The notes under the pieces are model-generated. The model saw only the letters and a program-made list of their open reading frames with translations, did not search any database and was not told where the DNA came from. A program made the translations under genes and the position numbers. Positions 45,249 through 56,300 of a DNA stretch of 64,000 nt are shown piece after piece. Source of the stretch: Stenopsyche tienmushanensis (taxonomy: Eukaryota; Arthropoda; Insecta; Trichoptera; Stenopsychidae); NCBI GenBank assembly GCA_008973525.1, contig WACJ01000224.1, positions 1 through 64,000 of the forward strand, given 5' to 3'. Numbering within the stretch: position 1 is the stretch's first letter; every line of letters begins with the position of its first letter.

Positions 45249-45444
45249 CATTAGGATAGCATAACCACGTGAGACATACTCCAACCGCCAGAGCTTTCAA
45301 CATATACTATGAAACTGTTCAAAGCACACTTCCGCAATCACATAGACGATCAAGTACAGTGTGTGACAAAATTTTGCGATCATAAATTGAAAATGGATAA
45401 GTTCGATGTATCTTATTTCATGCAATAGTTAATGGCCATTGGCT
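45249..45444 (+). pseudogene. Candidate first exon with stop (MKLF-type)
   Basis: After TCATTAGGATAGCATAACC (shared with the promoter at 15,719), ATG at 45,309 opens 39 codons beginning MKLFKAHF and including VQCVTKFCDHKLKMD, then a TAG at 45,426. The same frame continues LMAIG to a good donor GGCT|GTGAGTAT at 45,444, one base into a codon. The matching phase with the Z-type exon at 45,617 suggests a decayed first exon of this gene family. No hydrophobic signal peptide is apparent. Confidence 0.4.
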
Positions 45445-45616
45445 GTGAGTATATTATAATGAGTTTTGCGTCAAATGTGCGACTTAAACTTAAAAATCAT
45501 CATCGGCTTGACGTAAGACTTAGTTTAAATATTTTAATTTAATGAATTTTTGTCCATAGTGTCCTTACTGCTGCTGCAATGGAAAACTACTCACTGTTCA
45601 TGTTTTCCTGGTGCAG

Positions 45617-45660
45617 TTGCAGCGAATTGCCATCAAATTTTCTGGTGTGGGGTGATGCAT
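45617..45660 (+). pseudogene. Z-type exon relic downstream of MKLF exon
   Basis: Acceptor motif TTCCTGGTGCAG, then in the expected phase AANCHQIFWCGV. The donor is unclear. Its cysteine position corresponds to RNC at 35,211. Confidence 0.35.
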
Positions 45661-45763
45661 TTGATACTGCATTTGGCTTATATTTGGTTGCAGCGGACTG
45701 ACACACATCCATAAAACAATGGTATGGGGTCTTGTTTATAAACTGTTTCTTTATGCCATAAAA

Positions 45764-45953
45764 CTTTAAAAAGGTTCATCATCATCATAGTGCAGCCACT
45801 GACAGTCCACTACAGAACAATGGGCCTCTTCAATATCCATTCATAGGAAGGGGTTACATCCATTTCGTCTGTATCATACATTCACCTCCTCATTCGCTCG
45901 ATATTGAAGGTAGCATTACCACCGAGTTTTATTTCGAACGCTTTAAAAAGGTT
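45764..45953 (-). mobile_element. LINE 3' tail (family D), copy 3, with target-site duplication
   Basis: CTTTAAAAAGGTT flanks both sides (45,764-45,776; 45,941-45,953), a 13-base duplication. The 164-base insert is the complement of the family D tail, starting CATCATCATCAT and truncated at its 5' end at 45,940. A textbook short LINE insertion. Confidence 0.9.
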
Positions 45954-46478
45954 AAATGTAATAAAATATATTTTTCTTTAATAAAATAATTTGATTATAA
46001 ATAGTTTATATTAGCATATTATTATATTTATCAAATAAAATATTACTTTAAAAAATAGTGCATTAACACTAAAGCTTAAGTCAAAAAATGTCATACAGGT
46101 TGTAAGGTTCACAAAATCTGTGAGGGAATTGAAATATTTTCTGTTCGCTCTTGTAGATAGTTTTGCTATATATACTTTGCATTGTAAAGTAAACCAAAGC
46201 TCCGCAAACTAACAGACAAATATTTTTGAAAAATGTAATTTTGAGCAACATTTTGATAGTCATTTAATTATAACAATCATTATTTTTGTTCCACTTTTTA
46301 TTTAGTTATTAAAAAGTTGAGTTATTAAAAACTCTCAAACCAACATTTACTGACTGACACATATTATTTGTGTAATTATTTTTACAAAACTGTTTTAATA
46401 TTATGCTAAAGTTAAAGTAAACCAAACGCAATGGTGTTAAGTAGACAACGTGTATTTAATAAAATATAAGGTATATTA
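45954..46478. other. AT-rich spacer
   Basis: No gene is recognised. The minus frame at 46,081-46,263 is unassigned. Confidence 0.4.
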
Positions 46479-47195
46479 CAGTAGAATCTCGATTATCTGG
46501 ACCTTGATTATCTGATTTTTGAATATTCAGATTGTTCAAAATAAAACCAAAAAGTATAATTTGCTGATTTCCACGTGGAGAATTGCATCCACTTTTGCTC
46601 ATGTACATGATGGATTGCATATTAAGAAGCTTATTAATTGTTTAATATTAGAAGATGGAAGCTCAAAACGAAAAGTTATGAAAAAACTTGAAAATACAGA
46701 AGTTGAAAAGTGTATTTTTACGTGGTTCATACAAAGACGATCAACTGGACCGCCAATATCTGGTCCATTATTGTGTGAAAAAGCAATATTTTTCAATACA
46801 AAATTAAATCGAGATTCCGCCTTCAAAGCAAATTCGGGCTGGCTTGAAAAATTCAAAGGACGACATGGTATTGGGGCACTTGAAATTCATGGAGAAAAGC
46901 TTTCTGCTGACATACCTTCAGTAATCACATTCATTGACGCTATTAGTGGAGAAGGAAAGATTCGACCAATATTTTATATACAATGCTGATGAGACCGGCT
47001 TAAATTGGATAAAACTACCCAACAAATCTTTAGCATCAAGATATGAAAATACAGCCAGTAGACACAGATTGCCACTGTTTGTCATTGGAAAATCAAAGAG
47101 CCCCAGATGCTTTAAAAATATCAAAAGTCTTGCAGTTGAATATGATCATCAGAGAAAAGCCTGGATGAAAGGTGAAGTTTTTAAGCAATGATATG
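46479..47195 (+). pseudogene. Tigger/pogo transposase pseudogene with 5' terminus
   Basis: The TA-flanked terminus CAGTAGAATCTCGATTATCT starts at 46,479. Two frames then give the transposase: KKLENTEVEKCIFTWFIQRR, STGPPISGPLLCEKA, NSGWLEKFKGRHGIGALEIH (CENP-B/helix-turn-helix domain), GEKLSADIPSV, then after a frameshift near 46,960 FIYNADETGLNWIKLPNKSL (first catalytic aspartate of the DDE domain), LFVIGKSKSPRCFKNI and EYDHQRKAWMKGEVFKQ. The N-terminal DNA-binding part upstream of KKLEN is short, some DDE sequence around the RLTVLL segment is deleted, and the C-terminal half with the other catalytic residues and the right terminus is missing. Confidence 0.85.
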
Positions 47196-48000
47196 AAATT
47201 GTAATTTTCATAGAATCCCCTGGACTCATTTTGCCTTCGATATGCGCCGTTTTCTATTACGATATCACTATTACGCGGCATCAAAGAAAGACCTAATTTG
47301 TCAACTGAAGGTTGGAATTTCAACCACGGTTTCTACACGCCGCTCACTGCTCGAAAGGTTCAATTAAGTTTAATCCTTTTTAAACACAAGTAAGCTAACT
47401 GAAATAATATTTATCTGCTTTTTCTGTAAACGATGACTCTATAGAAGAATGTTATCTTTGATATGGAATTAAATAGTCTATTTTATTAGCCAATTCCAAT
47501 AGCCAATACTAGGATTTCTACTCTGTTCCGAATGCGTCGATGTCTTTTACATGACGTAGATATTATAGATTGGCTTTCAAAAAAAATTTTAACGCAGTGA
47601 TTTTTTAAAAAGATTTAGTAGATATTGATTATTTTATTTTTGACTATCAATATCCTTCATCTTTTTTACATTTGTCTCGGCTATCTTAAACTGGTATAAA
47701 AGCACTTATCTTCCTAACTTTTTTCAAGTATTCATGGTCACCAAAAAGGTAGCGAATATTAGTGTTTAGAAAGAATTATCTTTGAGGACTGATTCTGATT
47801 TAAAAAAAAACTCATCAACAAGACTAGTTTTACAGCTGTTTTATCTAGAAGATAAGCAACATTTTTTAAGCCTTTAAAATTACAAATAATGAGATGTATT
47901 CATTGTTACAGTCGGTTCATTATCGTAAATTCTCAACGCGTTATCTAATTCTCAGAACTTTATAAATTAAAAATATCCAAATCGTAAATTTAAAACGAAA
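47196..48000. other. AT-rich spacer after Tigger
   Basis: No gene or terminal repeat is found. Confidence 0.4.
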
Positions 48001-48190
48001 ACATGAAGGGTTGCAGGAACATGATGTAGTATGGATGTATGAGTTAAAAGTATGGAAGTACGCGAACGATTTAATTTTAGAACCAACTTGCGTCTCTTTC
48101 ATAAAATGCCTTGAAATTGGTGATCAAAAAGAGATAGAACATCTGCATTTTCATTGCTCTGGAAAAATCAAGAATATGCTCTCCTGGTAG
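47975..48190 (+). other. Orphan exon-like open frame
   Basis: A plus frame with no start codon at its head stays open for about 70 codons and ends TCC TGG TAG. It includes HDVVWMYELKVWKYANDLIL and HLHFHCSGKIKNML. Composition looks protein-like (charged, with W, C, H) and unlike chance AT-rich sequence. I recognise no family. It could be an exon of an unknown gene or a transposon fragment. Confidence 0.3.
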
Positions 48191-49221
48191 CTGCAAAGGT
48201 TTCACAATCTAATATTTTGTAAAATTATTTGTCAATTCCTTTGCTTATTGCCGTTGAGACAAGAACGACGAGAACGATCACCTTATAATAAATAGAACAA
48301 TAATTTTTAATAGTTTATGGCAATATATAAAACTTTCTTGCATAAGACTATTTTGTAACATAATATTATTCTTTAAATAATATAATGAAATAATCAACAA
48401 TGTGGCATATCAAGATGTTGATTCCTTTGATTTTTTTATATCGAATATTTTTATAACGTGGACAACCCAATGAATATATCCCGAGAGCTATTTGTCCTTA
48501 AAGTAAATTCTATAATATACGAAAAGTTTTTGCAGATATTTGTGAATTATATTATGATAGAACATGCGCATTTGAATATACCCTTAATGGACCCTGGAAA
48601 AATCCATAAAGTCTAGATTTTCTACAAAGATCGCATAAATGAGAGAGGCAATTCGCCGCCAAAAGTGATTGAACCGATGTTAAATATGTTCAGAAGAAAT
48701 AATATTTTTTAATAGATTTCTTGCCATAAATGGCAAAAAATAAGCAATCGAATTATCTACATTGTGTTTAGAATCGGAATTCAATTTTTAATTGAAAATA
48801 ATAAATATACGTTTATCGCATGGTAAATGTCGATGGTGTGATGCTGTTGAGCAAAGAGTATGTCAGAGTTGCTAAACCATCTGTGTTTGAAAATTTGAAA
48901 TCAACAGAAATAAACGTATCCTGAATTTTATTTATTAATGATGAGTTAATTGGATAAAATATCTTTTTATAGAATTAATACAATCTTTAAAGCTATGAAT
49001 TCTAGTAAAAATAGTTTAATCCATTGAAGTAATCCTTCGCTTGAAATTGTATCCTGAATAGTCAATTAGTAAAAATACAATCAAATAGCGTGAGACTGTC
49101 ATTTATAATTCACCTGAATATTCAAGATGGAAAATTACATTGAGAGGTTAATCATGTTATTGATGTAAAATAGTAATTGAGTTCTTCAAAAATACATTTA
49201 AATATTTATGCCCAATCGAAT
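48191..49221. other. AT-rich spacer
   Basis: A short frame at about 48,575-48,715 reads GNSPPKVIEPMLNMF, unrecognised. No repeat is found. Confidence 0.4.
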
Positions 49222-49882
49222 ATTCAATATTCGATTATATTTGCCCTCTTATAAAATTAATCGGATATTATTTGCTTTTTGCTAAGTTTATTCGTAATAA
49301 ATCCCAAGTAAATATATCTTAGCTCAAATCTTGGATGCATTTTTGTTTTCAAACTAGTCATCGGAGACTCGGGGAGAAACTGTCGTGTCAATTTCTTCTA
49401 CTTATTTAAGCGTCAATAGCTACTATTCACTATTGTTATGTATTTGAATTTATCAACGAAGAAAACACTTCAAAGCGGCTCAATTTTAGCCTTCTGTCAT
49501 TTTGTGTGACATTTGTCCAGCATTTTTATCTTCTCTATTTCGACATTATTTTTGCCCTCTTTGAATTATTCTTTCACAAATCGATCCTTCTCCGAATGCT
49601 CAGTTAATATTTCCACCTGCATTTACAGCATTGTGCCCCAATTTGAACTCATACAAAAAGCTGGCGGTTTTTATTGTTGACGCCATTCTTTTGAAAGTCA
49701 TTGAAAACAATAGATTTCTGAAAAAATGACTCATAATTTAAAGACAATTAAAGAATATATTACCTTTTTCAATTTCAGATAGTCGAAATTATACTTCTCT
49801 CAATCACGGTCGATCTTTTGCTAATTGGAAAACGCGGTACACTTCTTTACGAGAAAATCCAATTTCTAGAATTCCTTTGATT
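49222..49882 (-). repeat. Family S element, copy 3
   Basis: Begins with ATTCAATATTCGATTATATT and keeps GTCATCGGAGACTCGGG, TTGTCCAGCATTTTTATCT and GAATGCTCAGTTAATATTTC, as in copies 1 and 2. The WVPHEL part is damaged here by a deletion. Confidence 0.65.
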
Positions 49883-49974
49883 TTTTTGCATATCAAACTT
49901 GAATTGCATACAATTACCTGTTGATTGATAAATGAATGATTAGTTGTTATCAACCAATTATTCTTAATGTGTCA

Positions 49975-50400
49975 TATCCGATATCGGACGTAGGCGATCC
50001 CCACATGAGATCTTATTAGGGAAAGAGTTTAATGTGGTGGTTTCCCGTTACCTTTCACACGTGGTAAAGTAAGGATAGTATTATTTGGAAAGATAGGAGA
50101 GGAGAGAATCTTTGAGTGAGTAGCGAAATTATCATTATATATGAACAATAATTAAATTATTGTTGCAAATTCAATCACTCATGTGCGTCCTTGCACGACT
50201 TTATTAATCGCCTCAGAATTTACTTCTTCAAATCCAGGAAATCAGGGTAAACCTGAATCGAGACGATCGATCAGAAATATTAAAATCTTCCAAATTTGTT
50301 GGTACGGTGAAATTTTTTTCCACAATCTGGATTTGAATCACTATATACCAACATTTGGTCTATTTGACCAATTTCGCCAATTGACGGCATCAAGAGATAA
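49975..50400 (-). repeat. tRNA-derived SINE (family E), copy 2
   Basis: Complement of the copies at 20.5 and 56.8 kb. The B-box-like sequence appears as GGATTTGAATC at 50,329 and the body as GATAGGAGAGGAGAGAATC. The open frame at 50,183-50,458 is a chance frame across it. Confidence 0.7.
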
Positions 50401-51599
50401 AAATTGGCAAAACTTGAATTTATTGTTGTTTTTTTTTAAACATGAAAAATTTTTATAATTCAAATAACGATACAAAATTCGATATTTTAGATCTTCATTC
50501 GTGCCTACTAATAATGAGGTGAGTGTGTTATGAAGAACTCTTTGTGCGCGGAGACTTTTCTACCCCTAAAGATAGAGACGTGAAATAGAACTGATAGGTT
50601 AGGGAGATACAGGGTGGGTATGATAAGCCGTGCATGCCTTATTTGATAAAGAGCAGATATATATGTGGGACCAAATCAGCACAAAGGTACGTGTCCTGCG
50701 TCGTGTGATTTGGTGGTGCAAGATAAGGATGTGATCGCAATGCCAAGTAGCTCTGATTTTCATAAGTGCCTTTTATTTCATCCGTATTTTGCAGCCGTAC
50801 ATCCTGATGAATAAGGATTGATTCTCCGGGTGAAAACTCTTATCTGGCTCGGGAACGTTTTGAGGCTTAAGAAATGTTTCTTTGGTGCTAGACACGTCCG
50901 ATGTGGATTTTGATATGGTATCTGAACGACGACTGTTCGTTTTGTCGAATAATATCATTGATATATTTGAATGTAAAAATAATGATTTGAATATTCTGAA
51001 ATAGTTTGCGACTCGTGTTTTTCTCATCCCCCAATCGCGAGGTGCAGTACGTATAGTGCAACGTAATTAAAGTTATAGCTGTGCTCAAACAACAATTGCT
51101 ACTCTCACATTGACCTGTTTCATAAACGGTATACGTTTTCAGGGATATTCAACGAAGTGTATTATTAAAATTACGAGTTATTTATAATACAGGAGGCAAC
51201 GACATTCTTTGTATAATTATTTACAAAAAGCTGATTTTTTCTCATTTTGTGTTTTGATACTCTAAGTAAAACAAACAACAGTCTACCGAGGTCATGTTGT
51301 TGCCGACGATATTAATTTAAAAAAAAATTGAGACCTATAAAAAGTATTATATAAATGTATTTACAAGACTAAAACTATGCTGTAGCTGCGTAAAATAAAT
51401 ATTATATGTACTTAATGTTGCAATACTTTGAAAATTGCAATATTTCAATCATGTTCTCGCACTATAACTTAAGCCATGTCCACCGAACCCCCAGCCATCT
51501 TATATCGAAGTAAATGACATTTATTTAACAGCAATTGATGTAAATTACTTATAGACAAAAATTAGTCCTGTAAAAATTAATATAAATTTACTTAGTTTT
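50401..51599. other. Spacer, nothing recognised
   Basis: Minus frames at 50,773-51,088 have no recognisable domain. GGTCATGTTGTTGCCGACGA near 51,291 resembles the complement of ATGTCGGCAACAATATCATC at 4,637, hinting at another old shared repeat. Confidence 0.35.
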
Positions 51600-52035
51600 T
51601 ACTTGTTTGATTAGTTGAAATCTTATATATATAATTCAATGTTTGTTTGTTCATATTTTATGGGCTGCCATACCGTTCATTCGATTGCAATGAAACTTTG
51701 AGAAGTTATTGTGTGCATTTTCATAAACGTTATAAAATTAGTACAAGTATTGTTTACGTACACAATTTCTTATGCGAGACGTTTAGCGCCGTATTGGTGT
51801 CTGGTGAGATGAAGCTTGGGCCATGAGGACGGAGAAAGGAAGAATGCGCGTGCAATACAATGGTTAAGCTCCGCTTACGAGATAGAGGGAGATGATCGAT
51901 CTTCGAAACGAGAGCGAATGTGCACATGCTTTTGGATCCTAGCCCTTCGACCCGCGCTACACGTGGCCTGAAGCAATAAACCACGTACTGCGTATTGTAA
52001 TACATAACGAGTATCCGCTAGTTATTTATATTAAT
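51600..52035 (-). repeat. SINE / LINE-tail family C, copy 2 (longest)
   Basis: Reads in complement from GCGGATACTCGTTATG to ACAAACAAACATTGAATTA. It holds the GC-rich body (complement of CGAACGAGAGCGAATGTGC region, GCTTGGGCCATGAGG) that the 12.6-kb copy lacks. Confidence 0.7.
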
Positions 52036-52141
52036 GAGTTAATAAAATAATAATTTAAATAGAAAAATAATAATTTATTTGCGAACTGGGATTGAATATA
52101 CCGTGAGCATATCAACCCCATCCCACAAGTGTAGGGTGCAG

Positions 52142-52195
52142 TTCGCAAATGCGAAAATATTTAAACGTCAACCATCAAACATTCCTGTGATCCTG
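52142..52195 (+). pseudogene. Z-type microexon, 54 bases, one stop
   Basis: CAAGTGTAGGGTGCAG precedes it, and G|GTAGAC follows. It is a multiple of three with both ends after the first base of a codon. It reads RKCENI, stop, TSTIKHSCDP. The ending CDP followed by G of the donor matches CDP in exon a of the 35-kb gene and CAP at 54.75 kb. Confidence 0.5.
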
Positions 52196-52954
52196 GTAGA
52201 CTTTCTACATTTTCCATACAGAAATATTCGATAGGCCTGCAAATCTAAAATAGATTTATTTAATATAACTTCTTCGATTCAATTATTCAATCTTATTTTC
52301 CTTATGCAAAATTTTGGGTCACATTTTTTTCGTTTTATCTTACGATCAATGATTAAATATATTTCTTAATATATTAAAGATTCGGGCTCAAATAAATTCA
52401 AATTATGATATTTTTTTAACCGTATCATCAAATTTATAGGATTAGAAGTATTAAAATATTCGATCAATCGTTTCTAAAATGATTAAAATTAACCACTAGT
52501 AAAATTAAACAGGGTCACCTATGAGTAACTGATTTAAAAATAGTCATAATTTTTAATATATATAATTTATAAATTCCATATATGACAGACAATAAGAAAC
52601 TACCACATTCATAAATTATCGCTATAAACCTTGGGGATGTCCGATTTTGCAAATGACAGCTTAAAAAGAGTTATTAAGAACAAGAACATTATTTTAAGTT
52701 ATTTAATACATTTTTTTAATTTGATTGATGTGAAGCACAAAAAGTAAAATTTATGATCCACTCTCATCGAAGAAACATGTTGGAACAAATTTATGAAATC
52801 ATATTTGTATAATATTTTGTGTTTTGATGTACGATTATGGATTATTTTTTTTATTTATGAAAGTCATAGGTGTCATCATTGAGACAAAGTGCAAAATAAT
52901 TGTAAGTTTTAAAATGATTTAAGTATTATGGATATTTCATAATGACCCCCATTA

Positions 52955-53221
52955 ATGATATGTACAGTGGAAAGTCCACTTTGGGCAATAAAAGTAATCA
53001 ATTTTGCTCACCTAATTGAGTTTTTATGCAAATTTACTGATTATAAAATTGATTTTCGTGTATTAAAATTCCCATTTTATTATTATTTGGAAATATATGA
53101 GCAAATAATAAATGTTTCTTATGTTGTCGATCACAAAAGGTGTCCTTCGATTCAAAAACATCCTTCGATTTACGTATATTCACAAAATGGATTTAAGGAA
53201 GGATATAATTTAGTTATATAG
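52955..53221 (+). CDS. Candidate long terminal exon
   Basis: Possible acceptor GATATGTACAG ends at 52,967. In the phase used by the microexon family the frame stays open for about 85 codons and includes LIEFLCKFTDYKIDFRVL and YVVDHKRCPSIQKH, then stops. It lies between two Z-type exons on the same strand. I recognise no domain; it might be the 3' exon of a second gene copy. Confidence 0.3.
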   Translation: MICTVESPLWAIKVINFAHLIEFLCKFTDYKIDFRVLKFPFYYYLEIYEQIINVSYVVDHKRCPSIQKHPSIYVYSQNGFKEGYNLVI

Positions 53222-53573
53222 AACCAACGCTGAAAGAGTTCTAAGAATTTATAATACGCTCACAATATTTTTTTTATCGATATCTCATATTTAAATTTGA
53301 TAGTTGAGTAGATATTTAAGACATAATCATATGGAAAAATTGATACATACAGATATATTTATAAGAAGATCGACAATTTAATTTTCAATCATGATCATAA
53401 TGTCGAGCTAATGATAAATTAATGTGGATTTGTGGCATTTGAGAATCCATAAAATGAATTGCATAATTACCATTTGTGAATTTATCATTATGATGTTAAG
53501 TTACATATATGCACAGACAAAATACAGATATTACAAGCTGGCATTGTAGTAGTGAATTTACAGGTGGTTGCAG

Positions 53574-53618
53574 CAAATGTTGGCGTGTTATCCACTAACC
53601 ATAGGATATGATGTCCTG
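53574..53618 (+). pseudogene. Z-type microexon, 45 bases, one stop
   Basis: Preceded by ACAGGTGGTTGCAG, the U-type core now used as an acceptor, and followed by CCTG|GTGTATAAG. It is a multiple of three with the same phase at both ends. It reads NVGVLSTNHRI, stop, CP. The CP ending matches the other Z exons. Confidence 0.4.
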
Positions 53619-53799
53619 GTGTATAAGTTTAATATATTCGGATTGTTGCTAGCTGTGCAAAATTGGATTGTTGCTAAAATTGTTATAAATGATCGTGTGC
53701 TATGTTATTTGCTTCAAATAGTATAAACACTTATGGATAGTAATAATTAATACTACTCACTGGGATGTTCCAAAGCTTCAAATAAATAAATAATAAACT

Positions 53800-53997
53800 A
53801 TTTTGCCTAGGATTGCAGAAGACGGTGAAGGTTATGATAGCGTCGATCAATACTACGTTGCAATCATATATATTATAACTAGAAGTGCAACGAATGCAAT
53901 AAAATTTTGCCAACAAATACCAAATAAAATAAATTATTCAAAGCTAGAATTAATAAATATATATTTATCTTGGCATACATATTACCGTATGTAAGAT
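53800..53997 (+). CDS. Candidate terminal exon, unrecognised
   Basis: After TATTTTGCCTAG a frame reads AEDGEGYDSVDQYYVAIIYI, then KFCQQIPNKINYSKLELI, and ends YYRM and TAA. The balanced, helical composition (YY-AIIYI) is like the last exon of the 35-kb gene (EYLYYLVNIV), but the intron would fall after the second base of a codon, not the first. It could be an exon of a related or unrelated gene. Confidence 0.35.
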
Positions 53998-54152
53998 AAA
54001 TTCCTTAAATAATAACAATATTGACATTTAAATGGATTAAAATGAGAGAAATGTGCTGGTTGCATCCTGAACCTTGTGACCCAATTCAATCGTCCAGGTA
54101 TAGTCAAAACTGCATTTATCCAATCAAAATAGCATCAAGACATAGCTGAATT

Positions 54153-54465
54153 AGGGCTTGTCGGTTTTCAAAAACCGGTTTGGAAAACTCGGTTTTTAGG
54201 CAAAAATTGTGACATTCGAAAACCGTTTTTTTAATTCTAAAAATTCGGCTTTGAATATACGAAAAATATTAAATCGTCCAATCGTCCGTATATCGACATT
54301 TGGTATTACTTTAAAGCACGAAAACCATTGAAACACAAAAAAAAATCGCCAAAACTTTTTTGATGGAACTCATCGGAAATTTAAAACCGAAAACCGGTGG
54401 AAACCGGTTTTATTCGAAAACCAAAAACCGAAAACCGGTTTGGAGAATGTCGGTTTTTGTATAAA
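54153..54465. mobile_element. CGGTTTT-rich MITE-like repeat
   Basis: Starts AGGGCTTGTCGGTTTTC and AAAAACCGGTTTGG and ends with AAACCGAAAACCGGTTTGG. The ends are mutually complementary and each also internally palindromic (AAACCGGTTT). This is typical of some hAT-type MITEs in animals. No coding sequence. Confidence 0.5.
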
Positions 54466-54696
54466 CTGGATGTTGACTGAAAATTAAAAATATTTTTTAT
54501 AAAAAGCTCAAAAGTAACATATTTATAAACTCAAATTATACATCGTATATTATGTTGTTGAAATATTTGTTGCTTATGGCAAATATCCAATTGTTTCTAA
54601 ATCTTTTAAGAAAATTATATAAATATTCATCAAAATGTATGAGCGAACAGAAGTTGAACACGCCATTACACCTCATCCCACACACCCAGGGTGCAG

Positions 54697-54753
54697 TCAG
54701 TAAACTTGAGTGCATTGCGCCACGAAAACCTCTTACTGGAGTATGTGCTCCTG
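54697..54753 (+). CDS. Z-type microexon, 57 bases, intact
   Basis: Acceptor CACCCAGGGTGCAG, donor CCTG|GTGATTC. Stop-free, multiple of three, both ends after the first base of a codon. It reads SKLECIAPRKPLTGVCAP: two cysteines eleven residues apart and the CAP ending. Relatives are at 35,209, 52,142 and 53,574. The acceptor region is the conserved part: CCCA, six to nine bases, GGGTGCAG. No poly-A signal or partner exon could be assigned with certainty, so this could be one exon of a second gene or an isolated intact relic. Confidence 0.45.
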
Positions 54754-54779
54754 GTGATTCTAAAAATATTTTTTGAATA

Positions 54780-55487
54780 AAACGATAGTTCCATTTCGTT
54801 TTGAACAATTTATTAAAGAAATCCTTATTGATTTTTTATAAAAAGATACTATATATCGAAGACTTTAAATTGCTATCGATATCGACAATAACGTCATAAT
54901 TTCTCGAATATAAAGACTTTTTGCGCGTGCACGGCATCAGTGGTTGAAAACATTTTTTTAAAATTTCATAGTTATTTAAGAATTTTATAGTAAAAATATA
55001 TATAGTCCTTTTATGAAATTATATGTTATAATTTATCGGACCTGACCTTCCCTACGTTCCAAATGAATGAGAAATAATCGACATGTATGATATATTTTTA
55101 TATTTCTAAACGCGTTGTCAATTCAACTTTATGCAAATTTCTGAGGTCTTCACGGAAATTCCTAATTGACTAGTAAGCGGCTTTATGGTTTTGTTATCAC
55201 ACATGAGGTTGATTAGTCGATCATTGTGTTTAAAAAATATATATTTATATTCATGTACCCAGAGCCAATAAAATAGATTTGGTTAGACTAAAATATTATT
55301 TTCAACGGATTTGTACAGGACATCATATTTTGTAAAGAAATTTTAATTCTTTGCTCCGTAGCCAGAGGACCTTTGAAGTGTCATAAATAAATACTGAGTG
55401 AGTTCAGTTATTTGCATATATCAATCTCACGTTGCACTTGAAGTGATAAAATCACACAAATGTCTCATTTACAAAAATATATTATAT
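54780..55487. other. AT-rich spacer
   Basis: No gene or repeat is recognised. Confidence 0.4.
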
Positions 55488-55860
55488 TCCAGCGAATACC
55501 CGGCGGTTTAATAATTATTTGAAAAGGAACGCAGTACGCGGTTTATTGCTTCAGATAACGTGTAGCGCGAGCTGAAGAGCTAGGATCCAAAGGCATATGC
55601 ACACTCGCTCTCGTCTCAAGGATCACCGTATTGCGCGCGCATTCTTTCTCTTCTCGTCCCCGCAGCCCAAACTTCATTTCACCCGACTAATATGCGCCAA
55701 CATGGTGCATCCATACAATATTTTTACTATGCTTATGTTATTCTCGCAAGTGTAAACAGTAAGTTGACAAAGTTTTAACGCAATCGGATGAACGGTATGG
55801 AAGCGCATTAAATACGTACAAAGATAATAATTTAAATCAATTTCTTATGTATTATTTCTG
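55488..55860 (+). repeat. SINE / LINE-tail family C, copy 3
   Basis: AGCGAATACCCGGCGG start, then GGTTTATTGCTTCAG, a CTCGTCCCCGCAGCCCAAAC body and CGCAATCGGATGAACGGTAT. Over its second half nearly identical to the copy at 61.71 kb. Confidence 0.75.
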
Positions 55861-56096
55861 TATTTAAACATTATGGAAAAAAAAGGTTTATTTGATTTTT
55901 TTCATATTAGCATTGATTTGAATTAGTTTGCTTGTAAATGAAGGACGTTTGTATGAATATTTTCTTTCAAAGTTGCAATTATTATGTTTACCTGTCTCCA
56001 TTATTTGTAAAGCCAATCATCTCTGGATAACATTTCACCGATGTAAAAAAGTATCGAACTGTACATCTGTTAATATTTATATTTTTAATTTAACAG

Positions 56097-56300
56097 ATGG
56101 ATATGAAGAACAATCAAAATAATTTAGTTCAGTGGAAGCAAATTAGTGATTTAGCTATTTCTTTGGATATAGCCTTTTCCAAAACTGAAATTATAAATGA
56201 AATGCCAGTCAAAGAAATTGCGAAATTCGGATTTTATAATTCAAATATAGATGTCACTGATGCATGGAAACCATTAAAAATTGTAATATTAATAATGTAA
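56097..56300 (+). CDS. Orphan exon-like open frame 1
   Basis: Preceded by a good acceptor, TTTTTAATTTAACAG. Open for 67 codons from an ATG at the exon edge: MDMKNNQNNLVQWK, then DIAFSKTEIINEMPVKEIAK and FGFYNSNIDVTDAWKP. The composition is protein-like. The IAKFGFY segment recalls the core of a BIR domain (laraGFy) but the zinc ligands that should follow are absent. The frame at 56,499-56,652 may be a later exon of the same gene. Confidence 0.35.
   Translation: MDMKNNQNNLVQWKQISDLAISLDIAFSKTEIINEMPVKEIAKFGFYNSNIDVTDAWKPLKIVILIM

Noticed and set aside
45309..45428. Odorant-binding protein fragment (CVTKFCDHKLKMD)
   Set aside because: The cysteine spacing is only faintly similar, the frame stops at 39 codons and there is no signal peptide.
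56097..56300. BIR (inhibitor of apoptosis) domain
   Set aside because: IAKFGFY fits, but none of the zinc-binding cysteine and histidine residues follow.
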